Numbered from the stretch's first letter, positions 12,051 to 23,009 are shown. The stretch is 64,000 bases of DNA from Triatoma infestans (GCA_011037195.1 JAAEAF010002700.1:62001-126000); one strand, 5' to 3'. Notes: generated by a model from the sequence alone, not told the origin. Made by a program: numbers and translations.

Positions 12051-12595
12051 TACTGTTTCTGCCATGAGTGTCTTAGTAATATCTGGTGATAGAACGCTAA
12101 AAATTCCCAGTTAAAAGAAAATCAATTAAATGGAAAAGCGAAATTTCTTCTGGATTTTTTGAGTTTTCTGAGGAAAAGGGCGCCAGAGATTTCACACAAA
12201 TAAAAACATTTGATTTTCCAGTTTTGTATATATATATATATAAAAAGTATATTTATATATAAAATACAAATAAATGAATAGTATTTAAGATCTGAGGAGT
12301 CCTCGAATTACAGGGTGCTCTCTCGGATTTAGTGCTCTGCTTAGATTTGGGAAACATTGTGTCAAAGATGGAAGTAGTTCTCGGGACTTTTCTTCTGACG
12401 AGTAATGCGAACATATTGGGAAGTCCAATTAAATTTATTTTAAACCATCTGCGAAATAAAAGGGCCGCTAATAAACAAATACCAAAAAAAACTCGACTTG
12501 AGTAATTCATCAACTTGAGTTGGCCAATCTATCCACGGCGAATTAATTTAGTGAATCTTTAACCAAATCTATTGAAATAAAATTAAAATGAAATT
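12051..12595. other. AT-rich DNA with a short (TA)n
   Basis: A (TA)n run lies near 12226-12262. Nothing else was recognised. Confidence 0.45.
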
Positions 12596-12599
12596 AATT

Positions 12600-13713
12600 A
12601 CTTTAATTTCTCTTACTCTTAGTAAGAGGGAGTAATGTAATCGCGTCAAATTTTCGATATCGAGTTTTGCCCCCTTCCGGAAATCCATTTTTGGTCCCCT
12701 GATTTCCAAACAAAATGGTTTTCTAGCAATGTTCCTGTGTGTGATGTGTGTGTGTGTGTGGTGTGTGTGTGATGTATGTATGTATTTATGTATGTAGTTA
12801 TGTATGTATGTATGTATGTATATATGTATGTATGTACGTATGTATGTATGTATGTATGTATGTATGTATGTATATATGCATGTATGTGAACAGCATAGCT
12901 CAACAACGAAAAACCGCAGAATGTTGGAACTCAATATTCCGTTCACCATGGAATCTGACAGTAGGTTGTCCGTCAAAATTCCTCAACCGGAAGTACCACT
13001 TTACTAGTTGTTTTTTTTTACTTTTTTGCGTTTTTCTTAAAAATGGCTCCGACGATTTTCTTCAAACTTGCTCTGTCAACTACACATACAATGTGCTACA
13101 ACTTCTATTTGAAACATTTCTCTAGGAAAATTCATTTAAGGGTCGTTATGGAGGAGGGGTGGGGTTAGGTTTTCATCTAAAGTGCTATTTCACTTTTTCA
13201 TACAATTCTATCATCTAAATAATGTTAATTAGAATTGAATATGTTGTTGAAATTCCGAGTTTGAAAAAATCGAATAACTGGAATTGCGTTTACTTTACCA
13301 TTTTACTAAATGATTTTTTCACTTTTTCGCAATTTTCTCCAAAATGGTTCCGTCGATTTTCTTGAAACTTCGTATATAAACTAAACATACGGATATCTAC
13401 AACTTTTATTTGAAACATTTCTCTGGGAAAATTCATTTAAGGGCACTCTTAGGAGAGGGGGGTTATGTTTTTCTTTAAAGTGCTATCATAGTTGATTATA
13501 CAATTCTATCATCCAAAGAAAATTAATTAGAAATAAATAGACGGCCAAAATTCCGAGTTTCAAGGAAATTAATAAACCGGAAGTGCGCTTTTACTGAACA
13601 GTTTTTTTAGTTTTTGACGAATATCATTAAATTTGGTACAGAAACTATAAACTTTTTCAATCATAATTTTGAGAACTGGAGTAAGAGAAAGTTGTGTGAG
13701 TGTTTCACACCAG
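12600..13713 (+). mobile_element. HLE, the most complete copy
   Basis: This copy shows the whole architecture in about 1.1 kb. The 5' subterminal repeat ATTTCTCTTACTCT is at 12606-12619, followed by a CTTAGTAAGAGG hairpin. A variable TG/TATG microsatellite occupies 12735-12887. CCGGAAGT-type boundaries at 12987, 13278 and 13577 mark two tandem modules of 291 and 299 bp. The inverted repeat GGAGTAAGAGAAAGT (13678-13692) is followed at once by the hairpin GTGTGA/TCACAC (13694-13710) and the end CAG, then a T-run. There is no coding capacity. Position and asymmetry of the repeats, the 3' hairpin and the central microsatellite suggest a non-autonomous Helentron (HINE/DINE-like). The class assignment is inference from architecture. 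Confidence 0.75.
12735..12887. repeat. TG/TATG microsatellite within HLE
   Basis: (TG)n passes into a long (TATG)n with a few interruptions. It opens spurious frames on both strands (poly-YVCM and poly-YIHT), which are not genes. Confidence 0.9.
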
Positions 13714-13739
13714 TTTTTTATTTTAATTAATATATCTTA

Positions 13740-14335
13740 AATATTCTTTCTAATTGGGTATTATATTTCTTATTTATTCTGATTCATATCCAAACATTTG
13801 GAAATCCCTGAATGAGGGGGCTCGAAAATCCTAGTACAAACTGGGGATAGAAAGTCTAATTGAACTAACCAACTAATACAAGATTGCTAGATGATGCTGA
13901 CAATTTCTTAACCCTCCCAGAGAAGATAAACTGGTTCTGAGAATTGACAACTGTCACATTAATGGAACATAGATGTCTGTCGCTCTTTCCCCTTCATGTT
14001 ACATTTAATATCCTATTTCCGTTTCAGAAAATCTCCACCTCCCCCTTTATAAGATTTACTAAATAGTAATTAATGATTTATTCTGTAAAAATAAATGTAG
14101 TGACATCATCAGTAATTCTTCGAAAACTTGTCACATTCAAATAAAATGTTCGAACACTAAAAATGAAACAACAACAAAATTTAGCGTGAAATATTCACAG
14201 GACATTCTCATATTGCAATATTCACAACTCTGATGGACGAATATCTTACAAAACCAGAATTTTTACTTTAAGAAACTAGAAACTAAGTAATAAATTTTCC
14301 GAAAAATATTCCAAATAAATGTGGTAGGTTTTTTC
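13740..14335. other. AT-rich DNA, nothing recognised
   Basis: No similarity to the other repeats in the window. Confidence 0.45.
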
Positions 14336-14339
14336 GACC

Positions 14340-15190
14340 ATCTAGTAGTGTATTGTCCCCCCCCTCTAGTGCCATCGGTGAGACTTTCTCTTCCCAGAAT
14401 TAAGAAAGTTGAGCTCTCCAAGGGATTTCAAAATCTGGAAGCGTTCTAAGGAGGGCGGTACTTCTTTGAATGGTAGCCTCACAGTCCGGGAGGAGTTGTA
14501 TTGGAGTTTTTTCCACCTCTCCACAGAATCTGCATGTGGTATCATCTTCTAGGCCCAGCTTCCTCAGGTGTCCCCTGAGTCTGCAGTGCCCCGTGCGGAA
14601 ACCTGCAAGATGACCTTATTTTTACTCAAACTAATACAGGTCTTTGTTCTTTCCTGGTTATAACCTCCCAGACAGGCCTTAGCCCGCCTCACTCCTGGAA
14701 AGCATTTTCCAGAGACGAGCTGTTACTGCCACATCTTCCTTTCTTAAGTTCTTCCAAGACTAACTGATCGTTCCACAAAAGGATGCGGGTCCCAGGAGTG
14801 GAGATGCACCACCTTCCTTTGCCAGGGTGTCGGGCATTTCATTGTCTTCCATGCCAACAAATCCTGGCACCCAAAATAAGGTAACATTACTATCTCTATC
14901 CAGATCATTAAGTTTGCCTAAGCATTCTCAAACCATCTTAGAACTGATAATACAGAATTCAGTGCTTTAATGGCAGCCTGGCTATCGGATAGGATGTCAA
15001 TCTCCTGATTCCAGTACCCCGTACCGAGATTAAACTGAACACACCTTTCCATTTCATAAATTTCCGCCTGGAAGATGTTGGGAAACATACCAATGGGCTT
15101 CGATATTTGGTTCTGGGATCATACATTCCGGCCCCATTTCCCTCGAGTATACCACTTAATGGCATGCTTGTTAAAACTACATAGACCAGA
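14340..15190 (-). pseudogene. LINE-A fossil: RNase H to C-terminus
   Basis: The best-preserved RNase H-bearing fossil. On the minus strand, YTRGK near 15150 replaces the first catalytic motif YTDGS. A long clean stretch near 15090-14940 reads FQAEIYEMERC, with the catalytic Glu, and then ILSDSQAAIKALNS, with the second Asp. Near 14885-14820, WVPGFVGMEDNEMPDTLAKE matches the usual WVPGHxGIxGNExADxLA, with the His changed to Phe. The frame then breaks. A final clean stretch to the stop at 14402-14400 carries RLRGHLRKLGLED and the knuckle CRFCGEVEKTP. No RT remains, so the copy is 5'-truncated and dead. RNase H of this kind is known in I/Jockey/R1-group LINEs; the exact clade cannot be fixed. 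Confidence 0.85.
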
Positions 15191-15214
15191 TCCCTTGCTC
15201 CAATCCCTTAATGT

Positions 15215-15285
15215 GTTAGGTTATTAACACATGAAGTATTGTTATTAACATGAAGTTAGGTTATTAACACATGAAGTATACAAAC
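15215..15285. repeat. Tandem duplication of a ~25-bp unit
   Basis: GTTAGGTTATTAACACATGA occurs at about 15217 and again at about 15254, each followed by AGTAT, with a related fragment between. This is a small local tandem duplication between the LINE fossil and the foldback. Confidence 0.7.
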
Positions 15286-15335
15286 ATAATCCTTCATGCT
15301 TCTATGGCCACTGTCATGTAAGGCACTTAAGTCTT

Positions 15336-15412
15336 CGGGCTCAAACCGCGTCGGTGGTTTTTATAAACCGACGTTTCCTCCATATTACAATACGGTTCTT
15401 CATAATATTGTT
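15336..15412 (-). ncRNA. Hammerhead-like motif, left arm
   Basis: On the minus strand ATGAAGA replaces CTGANGA, followed by a stem II region around TATTGTAATATGG, then GAAACGTC. A hairpin CGTCGGT/ACCGACG follows. The C of the first core strand is lost, so activity is unlikely. Confidence 0.4.
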
Positions 15413-15997
15413 GCCTTTAATACTAAACTAACACTAGCAAGCGGGTATGCAGTGTAGAGCAGGGTTGGGGCTAAACTTCCTCTTCCATTTTATAAATGGT
15501 AGTGGGGCGGGGCTTAATTTTCTCTTCCATGTGTATGATTGGCGGTTGTGTGACGAGGTCTTAGCCTCTTCACTGCAATCGCCAGATGCCCCAAATCTGC
15601 CCTTGCAGACCATTGGTCCATAAATAGGCACGCAATGAATTTTTGGAACACCATCAATTAAACAAATATGAACGTGTTGTTTAGAGAAGCAGTATAAACT
15701 GAAAAAGAGGGAAACTGCTTAAATCGAGAATGTGGCTACCGCAGCTCAGAGAAAAATATAATTAACGGTTTTTCAGAGTGAAACAAGGCTACAACTTTGG
15801 CATAAGAGCGCTGGGAAGGGAGACTAAAACCTCATCACACAATAGCTAATCATACGAATTGGAGAGAAAATTAAGTCCCGCCTACGACCTAACCATTTCC
15901 AAAATGAAGAGGGAAGCCTGTGCCCCACCTGCCTGATCTACACTATTGATTTTTCTCACCTATGGTTTACTTTTTCACCTGTAGCATTAGTGGTAAC

Positions 15998-16075
15998 ACT
16001 AACCTGAACAAGCCTATTGTAATATGGACGAAATGTCGGTTTATAATAAACCACTGACGCAGTCTAAGAAAACTA
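15998..16075 (+). ncRNA. Hammerhead-like motif, right arm
   Basis: CTGAACA (16004-16010) is followed by GCCTAT/ATGGAC, which pairs with one mismatch around a TGTAAT loop, then GAAATGTC and an internal hairpin GGTTTA/TAAACC. The conserved G of CTGANGA is C here, and an extra A sits before stem II. This is probably a decayed ribozyme. Confidence 0.4.
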
Positions 16076-16256
16076 AGTTTAAGGAGAAAGTTTTGAATGT
16101 TTTGGAGAAAATTTGGAAAACCTAGAAAACTATCTCCGTAATGTCGCAGCCCAGTTAACCTATTTTCTTTAAATTTTATATTTATCTAATAATACTAAAA
16201 ACATATTACACACTAATAAGTGTTATTGTGTATGTTCTCTAAGTTTTAATACTAAA

Positions 16257-16299
16257 AAACTGGAAGTTTCGGCCTTGTGAGGCCATATTTAGCAGTACT
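16257..16299 (-). ncRNA. Orphan hammerhead-like motif
   Basis: On the minus strand ACTG-CTAAATA-T-GGCCT-CACA-AGGCC-GAAACTTC-CAGT. Stem I (ACTG/CAGT) and a perfect 5-bp stem II are intact, while the core strand CTAAATA departs from CTGANGA at two conserved positions. It is likely inactive. Its sequence differs from the foldback motif 260 bp upstream. Confidence 0.45.
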
Positions 16300-17719
16300 C
16301 AAAACAGTAACCAACTGTTACAGTGAGTTATTGCTTGGTTACAGGACTGATGAAGGTTCAAAGTTGTAAAGAAAAAAAAAAAGGGCTCACACTTGGGTTT
16401 AATAAATTTAAACCGGACTTCTTATTGTATCGCAGCTTGATGACGACTAATCCTCTAAAATTTCAATTAAGATAACTTAAAACTCTACAGCTACAAAAAG
16501 GTTAAGTTTTTGTACAGAATTACAATTAATTATTGATTCCTTTAGCAAAATTTGTGTTGAATGGATGATTGAATCTGCAATAATGGGTAGTTTCTGGATA
16601 TCTAGTCTGTTTGAAATCTGTTTCCTTCTCCTGATGCTAAAGTTTTCGGGTATCCAGCAATTTTTGGAGAAGTTTTTTTGCAAGGACATGTAGAAAAGTC
16701 TACTTTTGCTATTCGCAGTTGCAGCCAATACAATCATCTAATTATTGAGTTTTCTCTTACTGCAATTTGAAAAAACAAAAAAAAAAACTGAAAGTCTTAA
16801 TTCCTGAATTATTTGGTCATAGATGAAGTTGGGTGAACATCTGAAACCAAAATGAACAGGCTAAGGACAGATCTAGCAAAGTTTTTGCACTTGAAATTCA
16901 AGAAAATCCTAAGGAAAATGGGTATACGTATTTGCAAAGAAGAGTAAATGCAATTTTTTTTACTGCAGTATTTATATTGGTTTCATTTTTCATAATACAA
17001 TCTCACTTCATTTACGGCTAAATTCAATTTAGAGAATAAAAAATATATTGAAATACCGAAGATAGAATAAATAAATGAAAAATTCAAAATTGCAATTTCG
17101 TTTCTTGGAAAGAGAATTTCCATATCTCCAATTCCTCACTTTCTTTGAATTTTTAAAATATTAAAATAAGGATACCAGGTAGGAAATTTCTTCTAAAGAG
17201 AAAGAAAAAACAAAAAGCAGTTGTCAATATTTACACAGTATTTATGAACTGAGGATAAACCGGCATTGGAAGGAAATCTTCTGAAGGAAGGAATATAACC
17301 TTACCTTTTTCTTTTAATTAAAATGGCAGTGGATAATATCAACTGGAAATGTTTATACAAAACAAATCGAGAAGTAGAAACAATTTCTTTGCTATTAAAA
17401 TTATTTCTAAAACAGGTGATTCCTTCGTGAATCCTTCGTTGTTGGCAATTTATCTTTTTTGAAATTTAGTAAAAGGCTTCAAAAATATATATGTATTTAT
17501 CCTATACAATACTCTTTAATGAGGCTAAACGTCTCCCATTGGGGAGAGCAGAAGAAATTCAGGAAAAAAAAACAAGGCTATTCTCCTCCCATATGTATAC
17601 GGAGTATCAAAGAAAATTAGAAAAATTAACAAAGAACTATAGATAGTCTGGGCAGAAAAATGCCTGAAATGTTTCCATAGTTAAAAAATAAAGGCCACTA
17701 CAATAGAAAACAGTCTGCA
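16300..17719. other. AT-rich DNA, nothing firm
   Basis: CTGATGAAGG near 16348 is not followed by GAAAC. A minus-strand open frame at 16477-16737 resembles nothing known to me. Confidence 0.4.
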
Positions 17720-17730
17720 GAATCCATGTA

Positions 17731-17955
17731 GATTTCTTTTGGGGCATATTGCACTGTGACCTGAAAGATCTATTGTGGCCCCTAGAGCCTTCACAGTGCC
17801 GGCCTCCGAGCAGTGTTCTCTAGCTACAAACAACACTGCCCATCGCCGGGCAGTGAGCTGTAGAGGATCCTAGGAAGAGAAAATGTTAGGGCAGCTCTGC
17901 TGGACTCAAACCCGCACAGTCCAGCGCGCTACCACTGAGCTAATCCGTTTCCTTG
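17731..17955 (-). mobile_element. tRNA-derived SINE with 11-bp TSD
   Basis: The minus-strand head carries a box A-like TTAGCTCAGTGGTAGC (17943-17928) and the box B GGGTTTGAGTCC (17912-17901). It shares the body with the plus-strand SINEs but has a different 3' end (ATCTTTCAGGTCACAGTGCA) and no A-tail. The duplication GAATCCATGTA flanks it exactly at 17720-17730 and 17956-17966, giving a 225-bp unit and clear evidence of target-primed insertion. Confidence 0.9.
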
Positions 17956-17966
17956 GAATCCATGTA

Positions 17967-19570
17967 ACTGTATGAAAAATACATAGGGCAGACTAAGAGC
18001 TTAATCACAACACGTCTCTAACAGCATTTTCATTATGTCAAATATAACAAAACGGAAAAACCTGCATTTATAGAACATTCGTCTACGATTGGAGATTCAT
18101 TCAATTTTGAGAACACAAAATCCTAGCCCAATTAAATAATTATCATGATATGTCCTAAAAGAGGCTATAGAAGTTGAGAAAGAGGATGATTACATAAATA
18201 GAGATGAGAGATTCAATCTTAGCAGAACATAGTTGTCTCTGCTCAAAGAAAAAGAGGAAAAAGTATGTCTTGTTTTTAGCCAAAAAAATAGCTATATGGC
18301 AGTATATCCGAATCCGCACACAGCTATGTCATTCAACACGTCACACGTCTCACTAAGACATGCTATTCAAATTCTCCTACTTCAATCCTTAGGAGACCGG
18401 AAGGAGAAGACGGGGAAGTTTTCCACAAGCGTAAAGTAAGGGGCTAGCTGCACTCAAACATTCAGTCTTGTACACACAGTTCTTTAAGAAAACATTTCTA
18501 CTCATGCTACAACTCAAATTGATTACCTGTAAAGTAAAGCCAAAATTAAAGGATTGTTTTTATGTGTCATGAGCTAAAAGACATAAATATAAAAGTCTTC
18601 TTTGAAATTAAAAACCAAATTTAACCTACTATTTGATATTAAGAATACCTATAAAAAAAAATTTCAAATGATTTGAGGCTTGGCCTCTAACTTGTCACAG
18701 CTACATGGTGTAATGGTTTCGAATTCTGGCATAGGCATGTTGTATAACCGGCCACCGTACAAGGTATTCAATAACAATAGAACATAAAACTTGCATGAGT
18801 AAGCAAATGGGGTTTATATTTTTACCATTTGCATGTGCGAAGAAATAAAGAATAAGAAAGGAATGTGTTTCAGGTGCCAGGATAAATACTTTAGAAAAAG
18901 GAAAAGGTACGAAGAAATAAAAATAAAATAAAAATAAAAATGGAAAATAAAGGTTTTTACTTTTATTCTTAGTGGAAGTTGATAAGGGAGTAGCAAGCAT
19001 TACACCAAACCAGGAGATATGGGTAGCACATCTCATCCACAGCAGTTCGTGTAATGGTCTGTGTGTAAAGATATATATATATTATATATGTCCGTGTATA
19101 GGTATAGCACACATGGGTCCCACAAGGGCTACACGCAAAGAGGGAAGTGAGGAGTAAAATAAAACGGACGTTAGATAGCCAAGACCGGAAGTCAAACTGC
19201 ACAGATCATAAATCAAGGATCTTCTTCTACTGTAATGTCTGCTGCTTCCTCCTCTCACTCTCTCTCACTCTTTCAAACACACACAAACAACAAACACACA
19301 TTACACACCCACTCACAAACGCACCAACAAAACACTAAATTTATGTGTTTTTCACTATCATTTATTATATACTAATTTATTATACGTAATCATATATTTT
19401 CTTGGTCATATATTATCTGAACTGTTAGTAGAGTATTTTATCCCTAAATTACCAGCAATTATAATTCCATTTTGTGACGTATAATTTTGTTTTTGTGTGA
19501 ATAATTTGAAAATTTTTGTAAGCGTGTGTTTTATTTTTCATCTTGACTGGAAGAACTGAATTCCGGATGT
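17967..19570. other. AT-rich DNA with small simple repeats
   Basis: It contains an A-rich AAATAAAAATAAA tract near 18918, a TATATATAT run near 19070 and a CA-rich stretch near 19275-19320. The open frames at 18701-19036 and 18814-18996 fall in the low-complexity part and are not convincing. Confidence 0.4.
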
Positions 19571-19574
19571 TGCA

Positions 19575-20185
19575 CCTATCCAATAGTCAGGGCCACCATT
19601 AAAACATTCAACTGATATGTGATCATGAGAATGGTCTGGGCAAATTCAATGACTTGGCAAGAAAAAATAAAATTACCCTATTTTGAGCATGTTGGTGTAG
19701 AAGGTAATGAGATGGCTGACACCCTGACATGGAAAGGCGCAGAAACCACTTCGAGGGTCGGAACCCTTTTTGTGAGATTAACTATCAGTTTTCCGGAAAG
19801 AGTTCCAGAAACAAGGAGGTACTCAAGAGAGAGAATCCTCCCAGAACATTGTGTCTAGGCAGACTACGTCCGAATAAGTGGAAGCGTGGAAGCAGAGCAT
19901 TGTAGACTCCGGGCGTACCTGAAAATCTTTGGCCTAGAACGCGAGAGTATCTGTAGATTACATATGGTGAACTAGAAGAGACTCCAATAGGCCTGCTAAA
20001 GGGCTGTGGACGCTATCATTCAGAAAGGCTTCAATAGCATATTTCCTAAGAAAGGAAGAAACTTCTCTAAAACTTTCCCAGATCTGAGTTTTTTCTGAGA
20101 GAAACGGAACTAGAACTGTAAGTTGAGAGGTTCCCTCCCGTGGCGGGTCACATAGACCTTTTCGGATACAGTGCACTATAACTTT
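19575..20185 (+). pseudogene. LINE-A fossil: RNase H to 3' end
   Basis: The plus-strand counterpart of 14340-15190, more decayed. A frame with ATIKTFN (19591-19620, compare AAIKALN) leads to GVEGNEMADTL (19694-19726), the RNase H C-terminal motif. The preceding WVPGH has become PYFEHV. Later HCRLRAYLKIFGLE near 19898 matches the region before the zinc knuckle, and the knuckle itself is broken by stops. The following sequence (GAAGAGACTCCAATAGG, then ATCATTCAGAAAGGC) still aligns at nucleotide level with the other copy. It ends just upstream of the HLE at 20201. Confidence 0.75.
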
Positions 20186-20200
20186 CTAAAAATATCTATT

Positions 20201-21081
20201 ACATTCTCTTACTCCGGAAGAGGAAGTATTGCAATCGTGTCAAATTTTCGATTTCGAGTTTTCACCGGAAATACACGTTCTTGGTCCGAAAAGGGGTTTT
20301 ATGGACAAATGGTTTCTGTGTGTGTGTGTGTGTGCGTGTGTGCGCATGTTAATAACATAGCTCAAAAATGAAAAAATTCAAAAGTTCCAACTTGATATCC
20401 CGTTTAGGTTTCACTATTGGATCTGACAGTAAGTTATCTGTCAAAATTTTTCAACCGAAAAATACCCCTTTATACCCCTTTATTGAATGATCCTTCTTTT
20501 TACAAAAATACCCCAACGATTTTCATCAAACTTGGTAACATTAAACTGCACATATAACGACCTAAAACTTGTATATGAAAGATTTCTCCGGGAAAATTCA
20601 TTTAAGGCCTCTTTTGAGTGAGGAATGGGGTTATGTATTCCAGTGAAAGGCTAATTCAGTTATTTCACAATTCTATCATCTAAATAATATTAATGAGAAT
20701 TAAATATGATGGCGAAATTTCGAGTTTGAAGAAATTTCGGTTGTTCAGAATGAGCGTGTTTTCAGCGATTTTCTGCATAAAAACGATTATATCATTAACT
20801 ATGGTACACTAACTATATATACAGAGACTTAACACTTTTGTTTGTAACTCTTTCCCGATTAAGTTCATTTATAGAAGTTTAGGTGGAGTTGGATGGTTAT
20901 GCCTTTCTTCAAAAAGGTAATTTTTACTTTTTCTTATTTTAAATTTCGTGTTTCCCATTGATATAAAATAGAAAACAGGTAATAAAAGTAATAAAAGTTA
21001 AAAGTTCGAAGAAAATTTGTCTATTATGTAACTATGTAACTGTTGCAGTAATAGAAAGTCGTATGAGTGTTTCACACCAGA
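20201..21081 (+). mobile_element. HLE, near-complete copy
   Basis: It starts ACATTCTCTTACTCC, contains a (GT)n at about 20319-20342, and ends AGTAATAGAAAGTCGTATGAG then TGTTTCACACCAG. One base change in the left strand of the terminal hairpin (GTATGA) weakens the stem. A second module is only partly recognisable. Confidence 0.75.
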
Positions 21082-21089
21082 TTGTTTTT

Positions 21090-22835
21090 GTATGTCATAA
21101 TAGAGAAGTTCAAAAATAATTAACCGAAAGTAACACTGATTTATGAGCAATGTAAACTTATATTAACACACACATCAAATAAAATTCAACAAGAAGATCC
21201 GAAAATGGGATAATCTGGCAGCAGAGATCACTAAATGCTAATTCGGCGGCAGAATTATTTGCAGTAAGTCTATTGGGAAGAGTATTGCGACAGGTAGATG
21301 GCACTCTTAAGCTCTGGCAAAGGCTAGCTATCTAGGAAAGGAGACTCTGAACAAATTCACTGGTTCTCCAGATTAGGCTCCCTATACAGGAACTATTGTT
21401 ACGAAACAGTCAATTACACAGATGTGGTTGTGACCCATTATGGACCATTATAGCCAAGGAGTATAGCAATAGTATTATCGCTCTACTTTGCAACATCTTG
21501 GTCCTCTGGACCGGATTTTTTTTATGATTTTTTTTTTTTAAATTTTTAATATATGTACAAATAAAAGTCATTTGAACCTTTTTTTTTTGGAGAGGGTGTG
21601 GAGAGACTTGAACCAAAGTAAGCAAACCTAAAGATTTCCACTTAGGGCTAATAAATGTTCTACAATGTAGAATTCCTTGCATATTTCTTTTTTATGATTA
21701 TTACTTTCTTCATTCATCTAAACAAAAAAGAAAGAAGAAAATCAACGCAAAAAAGCGACCATAAAAGCCTCTGTAAGAGAAATAATGTGGTAAATGCATA
21801 AAAAACATTTATTTTTTAAGAGAAAAAAATTACACTAATTAAAGTGAATGAATGAATAAATGAGCGAGTAAAAGGAAAAAGAAAAAGAAAAAGAAAGAAA
21901 CCTGCAGAGAAAGTAGGAGAGTGAAATGAAAAATAGAAGAGAAAGTGAAAAAAAAAGAAGAAGGAAAATTTGCGTACAGTTGTGTATGTGTATTCAACCA
22001 CTTAGCCGGAAGTAAGAGAATAAAAAAAGAAGAGGTTTATTCAACACACAGTGTGAGGCCACTCTGCTCGCTTCTGATAAAAGACTATTCGCACACGGAC
22101 GGACGCACACAACACACACCAAAGCAAGCAGAGAAGTTGTGAGTAATACGGTGGGGATGGGAGACTAGAGAAAAAATTTCATCATCCTAATATAAAGAAA
22201 GGGAGAGAAAAAAAAGCCAGCCCCACTTTTCCTTGGAAAAGTATACGGAGAAGGACAATACTGGCCCTGTAGGGCAGTAAAGGGGGATGGGTGGTGTATG
22301 ATGGCAAGCCATCACAGATCCTCTTGCTAAACGTTAGCCTCCACTTTCTACGTTTTTTTTTTCTCTTCCTTCCCACCTACCATACTCCCGGTAAGATAGT
22401 AGGGCACTAGACGGGGAGAGGGATAGTCCTACGAAATTAACCGGGTGTGAGTGAGAGACAAAGACTAAATGCTAGTCGTTCGATCTTTCTCTTTTTTCCC
22501 CCATCCTCATTTTTTTTTTGTTTAAGTCCCCCCTCCGCTTCAGATCTTTGGTTAACACACTTTCGGATCCAGAGTGTGAGTGATACAAGGGGAAGATTGT
22601 AGTGCTGCAAGAGGAGGGATGAAAAAGTCCATCCTTTCCTTTTTTGCTGCCTTTCTCTTCAATCCTCCTTTTTTTCTTTAAGAAAAAGCGCTTTTCCCTT
22701 GACTAGATCTCATAGTAGTGAATGGAACACTGTGCCAACTGGGTTACCATACTTCCAAATCATACTCTAAGAACACTCCTACATTTTTTTTTTTTTACTT
22801 TTTTTCCTTTCTTTTTATGTAGGAAGTATTTATTT
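21090..22835. other. AT-rich DNA with purine/pyrimidine tracts
   Basis: GGCAGAATTATTTGCAG near 21247 could be a trace of an RNase H AELFAV motif but stands alone. Strong purine tracts lie at about 21870-21970 and pyrimidine tracts at about 22480-22700. No gene recognised. Confidence 0.35.
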
Positions 22836-22840
22836 CTCTC

Positions 22841-22874
22841 TATATATACCAGTGAACAGATACGATTTATCAGT
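22841..22874 (+). promoter_or_regulatory. Candidate core promoter: TATA plus TCAGT
   Basis: TATATATA begins at 22841, and an arthropod-type initiator TCAGT (22870-22874) places the A at position +1 exactly 31 bp downstream of the first T. That is standard spacing for RNA polymerase II. Further TCAGT copies follow within 20 bp. No coding frame or obvious splice donor follows before the HLE at 23010, so any transcript would be non-coding or belong to an unrecognised repeat. A chance match in AT-rich DNA is possible. Confidence 0.3.
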
Positions 22875-23009
22875 CGTAGTATTAGTCAGTAGAGTGGCAT
22901 TGGTGGACAGGGACTTCCAGAAACAAGGATTAATGACGTAATATAAATGGTAGTGTCTTATTTTGACTTACCCTTACTGTAAGAGAAGCACAAACTCAAA
23001 CATCTTTTT

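Larger units (their letters stand above)
15330..16080. mobile_element. Foldback element with outward hammerhead-like ends
   Basis: Two arms in opposite orientation flank a spacer at about 15623-15754. The left arm (15330-15622, minus) and the right arm (15755-16080, plus) share GAGAAAATTAAG, CCTCRTCACACAA and TATTGTAATATGG in the same arm-relative order. Each arm ends on its outer side with a hammerhead-like motif containing GAAAYGTCGGTTTATAA. Inverted terminal units with such motifs are known for Penelope-like elements. No reverse transcriptase or GIY-YIG endonuclease frame is present, so this is non-autonomous or a deletion product. A related partial copy is at 31745-32060. Confidence 0.65.

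Noticed and set aside
12569..13125. Overlapping open frames on both strands, rich in YIHT or YVCM
   Set aside because: They are translations of the TG/TATG microsatellite in the HLE and have no other support.
21240..21300. RNase H-like AELFAV motif
   Set aside because: A single short match with no second RNase H motif nearby.
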